From Marinobacter litoralis (lineage in GTDB: Bacteria > Pseudomonadota > Gammaproteobacteria > Pseudomonadales > Oleiphilaceae): a DNA stretch of 64,000 bases. The stretch spans positions 186,001 to 250,000 of the forward strand of contig NZ_JAELVS010000002.1 in assembly GCF_016427555.1 (NCBI RefSeq), read 5' to 3'. Positions 8,832 to 17,392 of this stretch are shown here, piece after piece. How positions within the stretch are numbered: the first letter of the stretch is position 1; each line of letters starts with the position of its first letter. The notes beneath the pieces were generated by a model, which was not told the DNA's origin, did no database searches, and worked only from the letters and a program-made list of their open reading frames with translations. The position numbers were made by a program, and so were the translations under genes.

Positions 8832-10658
8832 ATGCAGCCTGTTGTTTCCAGGGTTACTGACCGGATTATCGAGCGAAGCCGGGTGACACGGCAGGCGTAT
8901 TTGGCCCGAATGCGGGCACTCAGGGAGCAGGGGCCGCAGCGCGGAACCTTGTCGTGCAGTAATCTGGCACACGGTTTTGCAGCGTGCCAGCCAGGCGACA
9001 AGGACCAACTCAAACTGATGAACCGAGCCAATGTGGCGATTGTCTCTGCATACAACGACATGCTTTCTGCCCATCAACCTTATCATCGATTCCCGGATGT
9101 TATTCGCGAAGCGGCGCATGGTATGGGTTCCGTGGCCCAGTTTGCCGGTGGCACACCTGCCATGTGTGATGGTGTTACCCAAGGCCAGCCCGGCATGGAT
9201 CTAAGCCTTTTTTCCCGCGACACCATTGCCATGAGTACGGCCGTGGCGTTAAGCCACAACATGTTCGATGCCGTCACCTTACTGGGTATTTGTGACAAAA
9301 TTGTGCCAGGCCTCCTTATTGGTGCCCTGAGTTTTGGTCATTTGCCTGCGGTTTTGATACCGGCGGGGCCGATGCCTTCGGGTTTGCCTAACAAAGAGAA
9401 ACAGCGGGTTCGTCAGTTATTTGCCGAAGGGAAAATAGGGCAGGACGAATTGCTTGAAGCCGAGAGCAAGTCTTACCACAGCCCGGGCACCTGCACGTTT
9501 TACGGAACCGCGAATAGCAATCAGCTCCTGGTGGAGGTGATGGGTTTGCATATACCGGGGGCAGCCTTTGTTCACCCGAACACGCCGTTGCGAGATGCTT
9601 TAACCCGCGCAGCCACGGAGCAGGTGATCCGTTTGTCTCAACCTCAGGGCGGTAAGCTAGGGTTGGCCGATATGGTGGATGAAAAGGCAATCGTGAACGC
9701 TCTGGTGGCTTTGCTGGTTACCGGTGGCTCGACCAATCACACCATTCACTGGGTCTCGATTGCCCGGGCCGCGGGTATTCTGATTGATTGGAACGATTAC
9801 GCCGAGCTCTCCTCCACCGTTCCGTCTATGACCCGTATTTACCCGAACGGGCAAGACGACATTAATGCCTTCCATGCGGCGGGTGGCACGCCTTATCTGA
9901 TTCAGGAATTATTGAATGCAGGGCTTCTGCACGAAGACGTCAACACCGTTATGGGGCCGGGCTTGGCCCAGTATGCACGCATGCCGGAAATGAGCGATCA
10001 GGGGCTGCGATGGTGCCCGGCCGTTCGCGACAGTCTGAACCCCGATGTACTTAGCTCTGTTGAACAGCCGTTTGCTCCCGATGGTGGGTTGAAAGTCCTC
10101 GAAGGCAATCTTGGCCGGGGCATTATTAAAGTCTCTGCGGTTGCAGCGAAACACCATTGTGTGGAGGCACCTGCGATTGTATTTGAAGACCAGAACGATC
10201 TGAAGGCAGCCTTTGAGGGCGGCGATCTTGACCGGGACTGTGTAGTGGTAGTGCGTTTTCAGGGGCCCCGGGCTAATGGTATGCCGGAGCTTCACAAACT
10301 AACGCCTTACCTGGGTGTTCTTCAGGATCGCGGCTATCGAGTCGGGCTGGTGACGGACGGCCGTATGTCGGGCGCTTCTGGTAAAGTTCCTGCTGCCATC
10401 CATGTCTATCCCGAAGCCTTGGATGGTGGGCCGTTGGCTAAACTGCAGAACGGCGATGTTATTCGTTTGGATGCTGTTAACGGGCAGTTATCTGTGTTGG
10501 TAGACGACGCCACCTGGAAGGCAAGGAAACCGGTTTGCCGTGATCTTGCGCGGCAACATCAAGATTACGGACGCGAACTGTTTGGCTGGATGCGGCATGG
10601 GGTGAGTCATCCGGAGCAGGGTGCCAGTGTGTTTTGGGCAACCGAAGGCCGCAGTTAG
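8832..10658 (+). CDS. edd: 6-phosphogluconate dehydratase
   Basis: Iron-sulfur dehydratase of the IlvD/Edd family that turns 6-phosphogluconate into KDPG. The product is 608 residues, full length. The cluster-ligand Cys regions [11 protein letters not shown] (about 115) and GICDKIVPG (about 155), a further conserved Cys in [13 protein letters not shown] (about 222) and the C-terminal [12 protein letters not shown] loop are all recognisable. GGAG precedes the ATG at 8832; another ATG at 8827 is out of frame. It is separated from zwf-pgl-eda by pyk, whereas some relatives have edd next to glk; no glk or gap is found here. Confidence 0.96.
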   Translation: MQPVVSRVTDRIIERSRVTRQAYLARMRALREQGPQRGTLSCSNLAHGFAACQPGDKDQLKLMNRANVAIVSAYNDMLSAHQPYHRFPDVIREAAHGMGSVAQFAGGTPAMCDGVTQGQPGMDLSLFSRDTIAMSTAVALSHNMFDAVTLLGICDKIVPGLLIGALSFGHLPAVLIPAGPMPSGLPNKEKQRVRQLFAEGKIGQDELLEAESKSYHSPGTCTFYGTANSNQLLVEVMGLHIPGAAFVHPNTPLRDALTRAATEQVIRLSQPQGGKLGLADMVDEKAIVNALVALLVTGGSTNHTIHWVSIARAAGILIDWNDYAELSSTVPSMTRIYPNGQDDINAFHAAGGTPYLIQELLNAGLLHEDVNTVMGPGLAQYARMPEMSDQGLRWCPAVRDSLNPDVLSSVEQPFAPDGGLKVLEGNLGRGIIKVSAVAAKHHCVEAPAIVFEDQNDLKAAFEGGDLDRDCVVVVRFQGPRANGMPELHKLTPYLGVLQDRGYRVGLVTDGRMSGASGKVPAAIHVYPEALDGGPLAKLQNGDVIRLDAVNGQLSVLVDDATWKARKPVCRDLARQHQDYGRELFGWMRHGVSHPEQGASVFWATEGRS

Positions 10659-10689
10659 GTGACTGTATTGATTCAGGCCGGGAGAACTG

Positions 10690-11298
10690 ATGGTGATGTC
10701 AGATAATCAGGAGCTCGATAAGCTCAGCTTTGAGCAGTTAGTCATGCGAGTTCGGGCTTGTACCTTGTGCCGTGACAAGCTGCCCCATGAGCCAAGGCCG
10801 GTTGTTCAGCTGTCCGGGTCATCCCGTATTCTGATTGTGGGGCAGGCGCCCGGCAGAAAGGTGCACGAAACGGGGATGCCCTTTAACGATCCCAGCGGGG
10901 ACAGGTTACGCCGCTGGATGGGGGTCGATAGGGAGACGTTTTATGATGACACCCGAATGGCCATACTTCCGATGGGGTTCTGTTTTCCGGGCACCGGAAA
11001 ATCCGGCGATTTGCCACCCATCCCGGAATGCGCAGATACCTGGCGTGAGGGATTGCTGGCACGGCTGAAAAAGGTTGAATTGACGTTGGTGATTGGCCAG
11101 TACGCGCACGCCTGGCATCTGCCTGATAGCCGACGATCGGTTACCGACAACGTGAAAGCGTGGCGTGAATACTGGCCGCGGCTGCTACCAACCCCTCATC
11201 CCAGCCCCCGAAACAATTTATGGTTTCGAAGGAACCCCTGGTTTGAGGAGGAGGTGCTGCCGCGGTTGCAGGCGCGGGTTGCTGAGATTCTCGGTTAG
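10690..11298 (+). CDS. Uracil-DNA glycosylase family protein (Fe-S type)
   Basis: Likely base-excision repair enzyme of the UDG superfamily, resembling families 4/5. The product is 202 residues. The active-site motif GQAPGRKVHETGMPF (51-65) corresponds to the family G-x-A/G-P-G element, and PTPHPSPRN near the C-terminus is the minor-groove loop motif. Four Cys (24, 27, 98 and 114) have the C-x2-C plus C-x15-C layout of [4Fe-4S] UDGs, supporting a cluster. Starts at 10690 and 10696 are both possible; the GGAG site fits the first. Substrate (uracil or another deaminated base) cannot be told from sequence. Its stop overlaps that of convergent phaC. Confidence 0.8.
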   Translation: MVMSDNQELDKLSFEQLVMRVRACTLCRDKLPHEPRPVVQLSGSSRILIVGQAPGRKVHETGMPFNDPSGDRLRRWMGVDRETFYDDTRMAILPMGFCFPGTGKSGDLPPIPECADTWREGLLARLKKVELTLVIGQYAHAWHLPDSRRSVTDNVKAWREYWPRLLPTPHPSPRNNLWFRRNPWFEEEVLPRLQARVAEILG

Positions 11299-13091
11299 AT
11301 CACATCGCCCGCTTTGACTTTGACGTAGCTGCCGGGGGCGTCTTCAATTGCCTTTAGTTCCCCGTCGCCGGGTACCCGTGCGGGAACCTGCGCGCCTTCG
11401 TGTTTTTTGATCCACTCACGCCAGTGTGGCCACCAAGAGCCATTATGGGCTTCGGCAGTGTCAAACCATTCATCCGGGTTTTCGGGCAGGGCGTTGTTGG
11501 TCCAGTAGCCGTATTTCTCCTTGTACGGCGGGTTAATGACCCCCGCGATATGGCCGGAACCTGAAACCACAAAGCGGACATCACCGCCATACGCCTTTGC
11601 ACCTTTGTAGGTGGCTTTCCACTTGGCGATGTGGTCCTGGCGTGCCGACAGGAAGAACGATGGCACCTTGATTTCGCCGAGATTGATCTTTTCACCGCAA
11701 ATGTTCATTGCATCTGGTTCGATCAGGCGGTTGTGAAGATACATTTCACGTAGATAGTAGCTGTGCATGCGGTAGGGCAGATTGGTGCCATCCTGGTTCC
11801 AATACAGCAAGTCGAACGCTTTTGGTTTGATGCCCTTCAAATAGTTGTTGGTCCAGTACGACCAGAACAGGTCGTTCTCACGCAGTAAGTTGAAGGTGAA
11901 CGCCATGGCCCGGCCGTCAAGGTAGCCTTTCTTCTCCATGGCCCGCTCGATACCGCGCAGGGAATGGTCGTTGATGAACACACCGATGCCGCCGGGGTCG
12001 GAGAAGTCCATCAGAGTGGTCAGATAGGTGGTGCTGACGATCGGTTTGAGTTTCTTCTTGGCCAGAACCGCCATGGTAGTGCCCAGAAGGGTTCCTCCGA
12101 TGCAGTAACCGATCGCATTCAATTTGTCTTCGCCGGTGGCCTGCTTCACGGCCTCAATGGCGGCTAACGGCCCGGATTCTACATAGTCGTCCCAGCCCAG
12201 ATTTTTATGCTCAGGCCCGGGGTTTCGCCACGAAATAATAAACACCGTTTGACCTTGACTGACCAGCCAGCGAATAAAGGAATTCTGCTCGGACATGTCC
12301 AGAATATAGAATTTGTTGATCCACGGCGGAACGATGAGGATTGGTCGCTTGGCAACGGTTTCAGTGGTTGGGGTGTACTGAATCAGCTGCATGAGTTCGT
12401 TTTGATAGACCACTTTTCCGGGCGTTTCTGCCAGGTTTTTGCCTATCTCGAATGCGGTGCGATCGGTCATCCCTACGTTGAACAGTGCCGGGTTTTGGCG
12501 AATGTCCTCGACCAGGTTACGGGCACCATCGATCAGATTCATGCCTTTACGTTCCCACGTAATACGAAGCACCTCAGGGTTGCTTAGCGGGTAGTTTGCG
12601 GGCGAAAGCGCACTGGTTAACTGACGGGCATAAAACATCAGTTGATCCCGGGTAGGGGCTGGCAACCCTTCGATATTTTCTACCCAGTCCAGAAAGGCTT
12701 GGGAATTGATCAAGTACGCTTGCTGTAACACATCGAACGGCAGGTGTTTGTGCCAGTCCTCCGCCAGAAAACGTCGGTCATCCGGATCTGGTTTGGCGAC
12801 AGGGGGGACTTCTTTCCCTAGGACTCGATTGAGCGTGTAACGGGCAAGACCAAGATGTTTCTTCGCGAGATCCATCTCGGCACTGGCGAATCTGAGAGGG
12901 TGTAGCAGAAGGTCCTCCGCCATTGCGCGATACGCGTCTGACATTTCGGACAGGGTCGATAGTTTGGCGTAGTCCATCAAGCCAGCATCACCCAGTAACG
13001 TTTCAATTTGCTGCTGACTGTCACGAATTCGGGGTTCGAAAGACTTGAGTAACTGGCTTGCCGTCTTACCGAAAAAATCCATACCAAGCAT
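11295..13091 (-). CDS. phaC: Class I poly(3-hydroxyalkanoate) synthase
   Basis: Polymerises 3-hydroxyacyl-CoA into PHA at the surface of storage granules. The product is 598 residues, typical of class I. The lipase-like box GYCIGG places the catalytic Cys at 330; the Asp is in SARQDHIAKWK and the His in SGSGHIAGVINPP. A conserved N-terminal PhaC domain precedes the alpha/beta hydrolase fold. GGAGG lies upstream of the start at 13091. The phasin gene lies 76 nt upstream on the same strand. No phaA, phaB or depolymerase is present here, so monomer supply is encoded elsewhere. Confidence 0.96.
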   Translation of the reverse strand: MLGMDFFGKTASQLLKSFEPRIRDSQQQIETLLGDAGLMDYAKLSTLSEMSDAYRAMAEDLLLHPLRFASAEMDLAKKHLGLARYTLNRVLGKEVPPVAKPDPDDRRFLAEDWHKHLPFDVLQQAYLINSQAFLDWVENIEGLPAPTRDQLMFYARQLTSALSPANYPLSNPEVLRITWERKGMNLIDGARNLVEDIRQNPALFNVGMTDRTAFEIGKNLAETPGKVVYQNELMQLIQYTPTTETVAKRPILIVPPWINKFYILDMSEQNSFIRWLVSQGQTVFIISWRNPGPEHKNLGWDDYVESGPLAAIEAVKQATGEDKLNAIGYCIGGTLLGTTMAVLAKKKLKPIVSTTYLTTLMDFSDPGGIGVFINDHSLRGIERAMEKKGYLDGRAMAFTFNLLRENDLFWSYWTNNYLKGIKPKAFDLLYWNQDGTNLPYRMHSYYLREMYLHNRLIEPDAMNICGEKINLGEIKVPSFFLSARQDHIAKWKATYKGAKAYGGDVRFVVSGSGHIAGVINPPYKEKYGYWTNNALPENPDEWFDTAEAHNGSWWPHWREWIKKHEGAQVPARVPGDGELKAIEDAPGSYVKVKAGDVI

Positions 13092-13167
13092 TGGGGCCTC
13101 CGTTCGCTTGATAAAAACAGCCGGAATGAATCAGGTCATTCCGGCATTCAACTGCGTTTAACGGTAA

Positions 13168-13527
13168 TCAGGTTGCGTTTTTGTTACTGCCAGATGTCTT
13201 TGATGATGCTTTTGGTTCGGCTGATGGCTTGCCTGTTTCAGTCTCGAAAATGCTCTGCATGCGCTCGCGGGTCTCACTGAAATAATTCTGCCAGGCTTTC
13301 CAGTCATTGGTGAGTTGGTCATTCAGTGATTTGAGCGTGTCCGCGTGGTTGGCGGTTAGCGTTTTCAAATCATCCAGATTGCGTACTTCGGCGGCCTGTT
13401 GGGCCTGATCCATCGCAACGTCGGCGTAACGGCGCAACGATTCCATTTGTATTTCAGCCGCTTTACCAAACTGGTTGATCAGTGTTTCGTTAAGGCGAGA
13501 GGCTTTTTCGAGTAGATCCGTGTTCAT
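13168..13527 (-). CDS. Phasin family protein
   Basis: Small amphipathic protein expected to coat PHA granules and control their size. From the ATG at 13527 it has 119 residues, largely helical, with heptad-like spacing (LLEKASRLNETLINQFGK, QMESLRRYADVAMDQAQ) and a Ser/Lys-rich tail, as in the phasin_2 group. A TTG three codons upstream is possible, but the GGAG ribosome site fits the ATG. Placement just upstream of phaC on the same strand supports the role and suggests co-transcription. Confidence 0.88.
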   Translation of the reverse strand: MNTDLLEKASRLNETLINQFGKAAEIQMESLRRYADVAMDQAQQAAEVRNLDDLKTLTANHADTLKSLNDQLTNDWKAWQNYFSETRERMQSIFETETGKPSAEPKASSKTSGSNKNAT

Positions 13528-13841
13528 AAAGTACAACTCCGTTTTGTAAGGTATCTTCTTTAGAGGATGTTTTTTTATCGTCGCCGGCGCCTGATGACGC
13601 TGGTATGACAGTACGTATTATCCCTTACCTTTGTGCGCGAGTCGTTTAGCTCTTAGTCGATAATGGAATCGATTTGAATCAACGGCTCTTGAACCAGTTC
13701 TCACTCCCACCCGGGCTGGCCTGCGCTGCAGCGATAGATTTGAGGCACAGTTATCTTTAAGCCTTTTCCGATTTCGGTATCGTACCGTTACATGATGTAA
13801 CCACTAAGTTGCATATCTAATAAAAACAGGGACTTTCCATA
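13528..13841. other. Intergenic region between phasin and C39 peptidase genes (314 nt)
   Basis: The only gene-free stretch over 300 nt in the window. It must hold the divergent promoters of phasin-phaC (leftward) and the C39 cluster (rightward). On the minus strand GATAAT at 13617-13622 is a possible phasin -10 with a poor -35. On the plus strand a perfect 15-bp palindrome lies at 13787-13801. I see no RNA gene or coding frame with a good start. Confidence 0.6.
13787..13801. promoter_or_regulatory. Perfect palindrome upstream of the C39 cluster (operator candidate)
   Basis: GTTACAT and ATGTAAC flank a single central base, giving seven-base arms 41 nt upstream of the C39 peptidase start. The position fits a repressor or activator site for the cluster. 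The regulator is unknown. Confidence 0.5.
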
Positions 13842-14642
13842 ATGCTGCTGGTGTTAGCCGGGTCTATCATGACCTTCGCAATGGTGCAGGAAGCTACCGA
13901 AGTAGAACCGTTTGATCGGGGTACCATTGTGCTCGAGCACAAAGTGGACGCCAGCCCCGTCGAGCATCGCACCGATGTTCGCGTTGAGCCATTGGTGGAA
14001 CAAACCTTCCGAAACATAGTGCGGCAAGCCTACGACTACAGTTGCGGCAGCGCAGCGCTCACCACCGTATTGAACAATTATCTGGGGCGAACACTGTCAG
14101 AGCGTCAGGTAATGGAAGGGCTGCTCCACTACGGCGAAAGCGAGCGCATTGTCGAACGCCGCGCATTCTCCATGCTGGATATGAAAAAACTGGTGACCGC
14201 CCTTGGTTACCCGTCAGGTGGTTTTCGCGCCGGTATCGATGACCTGATGGAGCTTGATCACCCTGCCATCGTTCCCATCCAGCACGCAGGCTTCAAACAC
14301 TTTGTTGTTCTTCGAACCATTCGAGATGGCCGGGTATATCTCGCTGATCCGGCCGTGGGCAACATCTCGTTTACCTTGGCTCAGTTCGAAGAAAAATGGG
14401 ACGACAACGTGTTGTTCATTGTCTTTCCGGGGAGTGATAAGCCTCTGGATAACCTGGAATTGAAAGAGGAAGACCTCCGGTTCGTGGATGACCAGACGAT
14501 GACGCTGCTGGCGCAGCACGAAATTCCAGCATTTCATGAAGCCACGGAGCGCAGGCTGCAGAACCTGTTGGAACGTCAAAAGAACAATCCCGACGGCAGT
14601 GTGGAAAACACACGAAAACAGCTTCACTACCGTCGTAACTAA
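13842..14642 (+). CDS. C39-family cysteine peptidase (FapD-like)
   Basis: Papain-like peptidase domain related to the double-glycine leader peptidases of ABC exporters and to FapD of the Pseudomonas Fap amyloid system, here without an ABC transporter. The product is 266 residues. The triad is visible: Cys68 in YDYSCGSAAL, preceded by the oxyanion Gln62, His153 in HAGFKHFVVL, and Asp169 in YLADPAVGN. The first ~18 residues are hydrophobic and probably direct export, but lack the usual basic residues; a stop codon close upstream excludes a longer N-terminus. The C-terminal ~65 residues are charged and helical. It leads a run of four same-strand genes for outer-membrane proteins and a lipoprotein, which suggests processing or trafficking of an exported substrate. 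The substrate is unknown. Confidence 0.82.
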   Translation: MLLVLAGSIMTFAMVQEATEVEPFDRGTIVLEHKVDASPVEHRTDVRVEPLVEQTFRNIVRQAYDYSCGSAALTTVLNNYLGRTLSERQVMEGLLHYGESERIVERRAFSMLDMKKLVTALGYPSGGFRAGIDDLMELDHPAIVPIQHAGFKHFVVLRTIRDGRVYLADPAVGNISFTLAQFEEKWDDNVLFIVFPGSDKPLDNLELKEEDLRFVDDQTMTLLAQHEIPAFHEATERRLQNLLERQKNNPDGSVENTRKQLHYRRN

Positions 14643-14696
14643 TTTTCGGGTTAACACCCGGGACAGGAATAAAATAAATAAAAGTAGGGAGTCAGG

Positions 14697-15707
14697 ATGA
14701 ATCGTTGGTTAGTGCGAGGCTTTTTCCTTGTTTCCACGGCGGGTCTGCTTCCGGGTATGGCGCTGGCACAGGACGGAAGCGTTGATCAGGCACGGGAAGC
14801 GTTGTCGCGTCAGGACGGAGATGAGGATTCCAGCCGTCAATTGGAAGAGGTGTTTCAGGCGGCGGAAAAAAACTACTCGTTACAGAAGAAGGGGACCCAT
14901 TCTCTTAATTACTCCTTTGATTATTCGTACACCGGCGATCAACGTCTTGATCTGGCGATTACTAACGGTTCGGTACGCAATCTGGATGTGGTGCCCTCGG
15001 CTACTCACAGTTTCACCAATTCGTTTTCCTACGACTACGGGCTTTTGGACAACTTGACGGTAGGCGCCCGCCTTCCGCTAGTCGTGAAGTACGACACCGA
15101 AGATGAACTGAATGTCTACGACATGGGGGATGTTTCCTTTACCGGGCGCTGGCAGCCATTTGCGTATGTACCGGGCAAAATGTCGACCACCTTTTTCGGA
15201 ACTCTGAGCACCAAAACCGGCGTTAGTCCCTACGAGATCGATATCAAGGAGCAGTTATCAACGGGCAGCGGTTATTACTCGGTTGGCGGCGGCCTGAGCC
15301 TGTCCAAGGTGTTGGACCCGGTGGTTGTTTTTGGCTCGGTGAGTGCGACCTACAATATCACTGCTGATGATTTGGAACAGGTACGTGGTGGCCGTCTGCT
15401 GGTGGAAGTGGAGCCCGGTTTCGGGTTGTCCGGGTCCGCCGGTTTTGCTTATTCGTTGTCATACGACATTTCCTTGAGCGTATCAGCCCAGGTCAGCTAT
15501 AGCGACGAAACGATTCTGACGTTCTCTAACGGTGATCAAGCCGCCGCTCAAGACCAGATGACCGGCTTCCTCAGTATGTCGCTCGGCACGCGCGTCAGTG
15601 ACATGACCATCGTGAACACCAGCCTGGGTATTGGCTTGACCGAAGATGCTCCAGACTTCTCCCTGGGTGTATCCCTGCCCATTAATTTCTCCGGCCTCAA
15701 AGAGTGA
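14697..15707 (+). CDS. Outer-membrane beta-barrel protein with N-terminal helical segment (FapF-like candidate)
   Basis: The product is 336 residues. A signal peptide ends at about residue 25 (GMALAQ). It is followed by a ~40-residue helical, charged stretch (about 26-65, SVDQAREALSRQ...QLEEVFQAAEKNY), then a series of alternating-hydrophobicity strands to the C-terminus, as expected for a barrel. The architecture (signal, coiled-coil-like segment, barrel) and the position next to a C39 peptidase resemble FapF-FapD, but I cannot confirm homology by eye. Generic databases would probably call it a transporter. It has a good GGGAG ribosome site, 54 nt after the peptidase gene and 30 nt before the FadL-like gene. 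Confidence 0.65.
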   Translation: MNRWLVRGFFLVSTAGLLPGMALAQDGSVDQAREALSRQDGDEDSSRQLEEVFQAAEKNYSLQKKGTHSLNYSFDYSYTGDQRLDLAITNGSVRNLDVVPSATHSFTNSFSYDYGLLDNLTVGARLPLVVKYDTEDELNVYDMGDVSFTGRWQPFAYVPGKMSTTFFGTLSTKTGVSPYEIDIKEQLSTGSGYYSVGGGLSLSKVLDPVVVFGSVSATYNITADDLEQVRGGRLLVEVEPGFGLSGSAGFAYSLSYDISLSVSAQVSYSDETILTFSNGDQAAAQDQMTGFLSMSLGTRVSDMTIVNTSLGIGLTEDAPDFSLGVSLPINFSGLKE

Positions 15708-15737
15708 TTGGCGCTGTAGATATTCAAAGGGAAGGGG

Positions 15738-17372
15738 ATGAATTTCATGGGACAACCTAGCTACAAACAGCACGTTCTGGCGACGTTGATAGCGGCTGGC
15801 CTTTCGTGTGGAGCGCAGGCGCAGATGACTCAGAACCTGACGATCCACCCTAAGGCACTGGCGCTCGGCAATGCTGTGACCGCCGATCCACCGGGGGTTA
15901 TGTCGATTCACTATAATCCGGCCGGCCTGACGAAGTTAGACGACCGTCAGTTGGAAGTGAACATCCTCAGCATCTATCTGGATATTGATGCCGACTTCAT
16001 TGCGGATGAAGAGTATGAGATTTTTGGAATTAAAGGGCTGGAGATTGACCCTTTAACCAACGAAAAGCGTGACCCGGTCGCTAATAGCCACAGTCATACC
16101 AACAACGTGGCCCTATACGTGCCCGGATATGGCGTTCTTCGGTTGCCGCCGGGGCCGGCGGTTGCGCCATCAGCCGGGATCAGTATCAAATCTCCGGGGT
16201 CAAAGCTAACGTTTGCGAACGCGTTCTTTATGCCGATGGCCGCTGGCTTTTACCGGGACAAAGACGACCCGGGCCGATACCAGCCACAAGCAACGGCGCT
16301 TCAACGCACCACGTATCTGTCGCCAACGGTGGGTTACGAGATCAATGACGAGTGGTCGGTGGGAGCCGGCATTCATTTGTCCCACTTCGGTTTAGCCGCT
16401 GATCAGTACATGCGTGCCCCCAACATGTTGTTGGGTGTCGCTGAAGTGCTGCAGGATGCCTTCAACTGCGAAAGCGGCGACGAACCATTGCAGCCCTGGC
16501 TTGCGCTGTGTGGCGGTAACATAGGCCCGTTTGATGACATTGGTGCCCTGAGTCTGAACATGCAGGAAAGCATTTCGCCGACCTATGCGCTCGGCGTCAT
16601 GTGGGAGCCTACCGATTGGTTTCGTTGGGGGGCAAGCTACACCTCCGAAGCCGACATGAATCTGAAAGGCCAGTTCGAGATTCAGTACACCGACGATTGG
16701 GCGGGGTTCTGGCAAGGCTTGAACGGGTCGGTACTGGGGGCGATCACTTCAGCCATTCTTAGTTTGCCTTCTGGTGCGCCGCGCGAGGCGGGTAACGTGT
16801 CGATGGACCTGGTGTATCCGCAGCACTTCCAAACCGGGATCAGCGTGGATGTTCACCCCAAGCTAACCTTGAATGCCGATATCGGCTGGACCGACTTTGC
16901 CCAGTGGGATGCCTTCAATTTGCGGTTCGACCGGGATCTGGAATTTCTGAACGCCGCGAGAATTCTGTCTCCTGATAACGCAACACCCAATACGCTAAAA
17001 CTGCCTCTGGGTTTCAAAAGCCAGTGGAACTGGGCGTTCGGGATGGAATTCCATGCATCGTCACGCCTTGACCTGCGGGCCGGCGTTGAAATTCGGGATT
17101 CTGTCATTCCGGATGACCAGCGCTCAATTATGGCGCCCTTCGGTGGGGCGAACCTTTACAGCATTGGCATGGGGTATCGCTGGGATAAAGATACCGAAAT
17201 CGACATGAACTTGTCGTATTTACAGTCGATTGAAACCATTCCGGCGGATTCCAGCTGTAACGTAAACTGTGACAATATAACCAACATCATTTACAACCCA
17301 TATGCTGGCCTCGATATAAAAACCTCCCTGCGGGTTGTGATGGCCGGTTTAAGCTTCAGGACCAAGTTCTGA
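15738..17372 (+). CDS. OmpP1/FadL-family outer-membrane transporter
   Basis: Likely outer-membrane channel for hydrophobic compounds such as long-chain fatty acids or hydrocarbons. The product is 544 residues. It has a signal peptide to about residue 30 (CGAQAQ) and then the FadL N-terminal hatch pattern HPKALALGNAVTADPPGVMSIHYNPAGL, including the NPA motif. Long beta-strand-rich sequence follows and ends in a C-terminal aromatic strand (SFRTKF). Starts at 15738 and 15747 are both possible, since the purine-rich AAAGGGAAGGGG serves either. FadL homologues are common in hydrocarbon-using marine bacteria; the substrate here is not known. It is tightly placed between the barrel gene and the lipoprotein gene. 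Confidence 0.85.
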   Translation: MNFMGQPSYKQHVLATLIAAGLSCGAQAQMTQNLTIHPKALALGNAVTADPPGVMSIHYNPAGLTKLDDRQLEVNILSIYLDIDADFIADEEYEIFGIKGLEIDPLTNEKRDPVANSHSHTNNVALYVPGYGVLRLPPGPAVAPSAGISIKSPGSKLTFANAFFMPMAAGFYRDKDDPGRYQPQATALQRTTYLSPTVGYEINDEWSVGAGIHLSHFGLAADQYMRAPNMLLGVAEVLQDAFNCESGDEPLQPWLALCGGNIGPFDDIGALSLNMQESISPTYALGVMWEPTDWFRWGASYTSEADMNLKGQFEIQYTDDWAGFWQGLNGSVLGAITSAILSLPSGAPREAGNVSMDLVYPQHFQTGISVDVHPKLTLNADIGWTDFAQWDAFNLRFDRDLEFLNAARILSPDNATPNTLKLPLGFKSQWNWAFGMEFHASSRLDLRAGVEIRDSVIPDDQRSIMAPFGGANLYSIGMGYRWDKDTEIDMNLSYLQSIETIPADSSCNVNCDNITNIIYNPYAGLDIKTSLRVVMAGLSFRTKF

Positions 17373-17392
17373 GCGAACGGCGGAGTTTGTCA

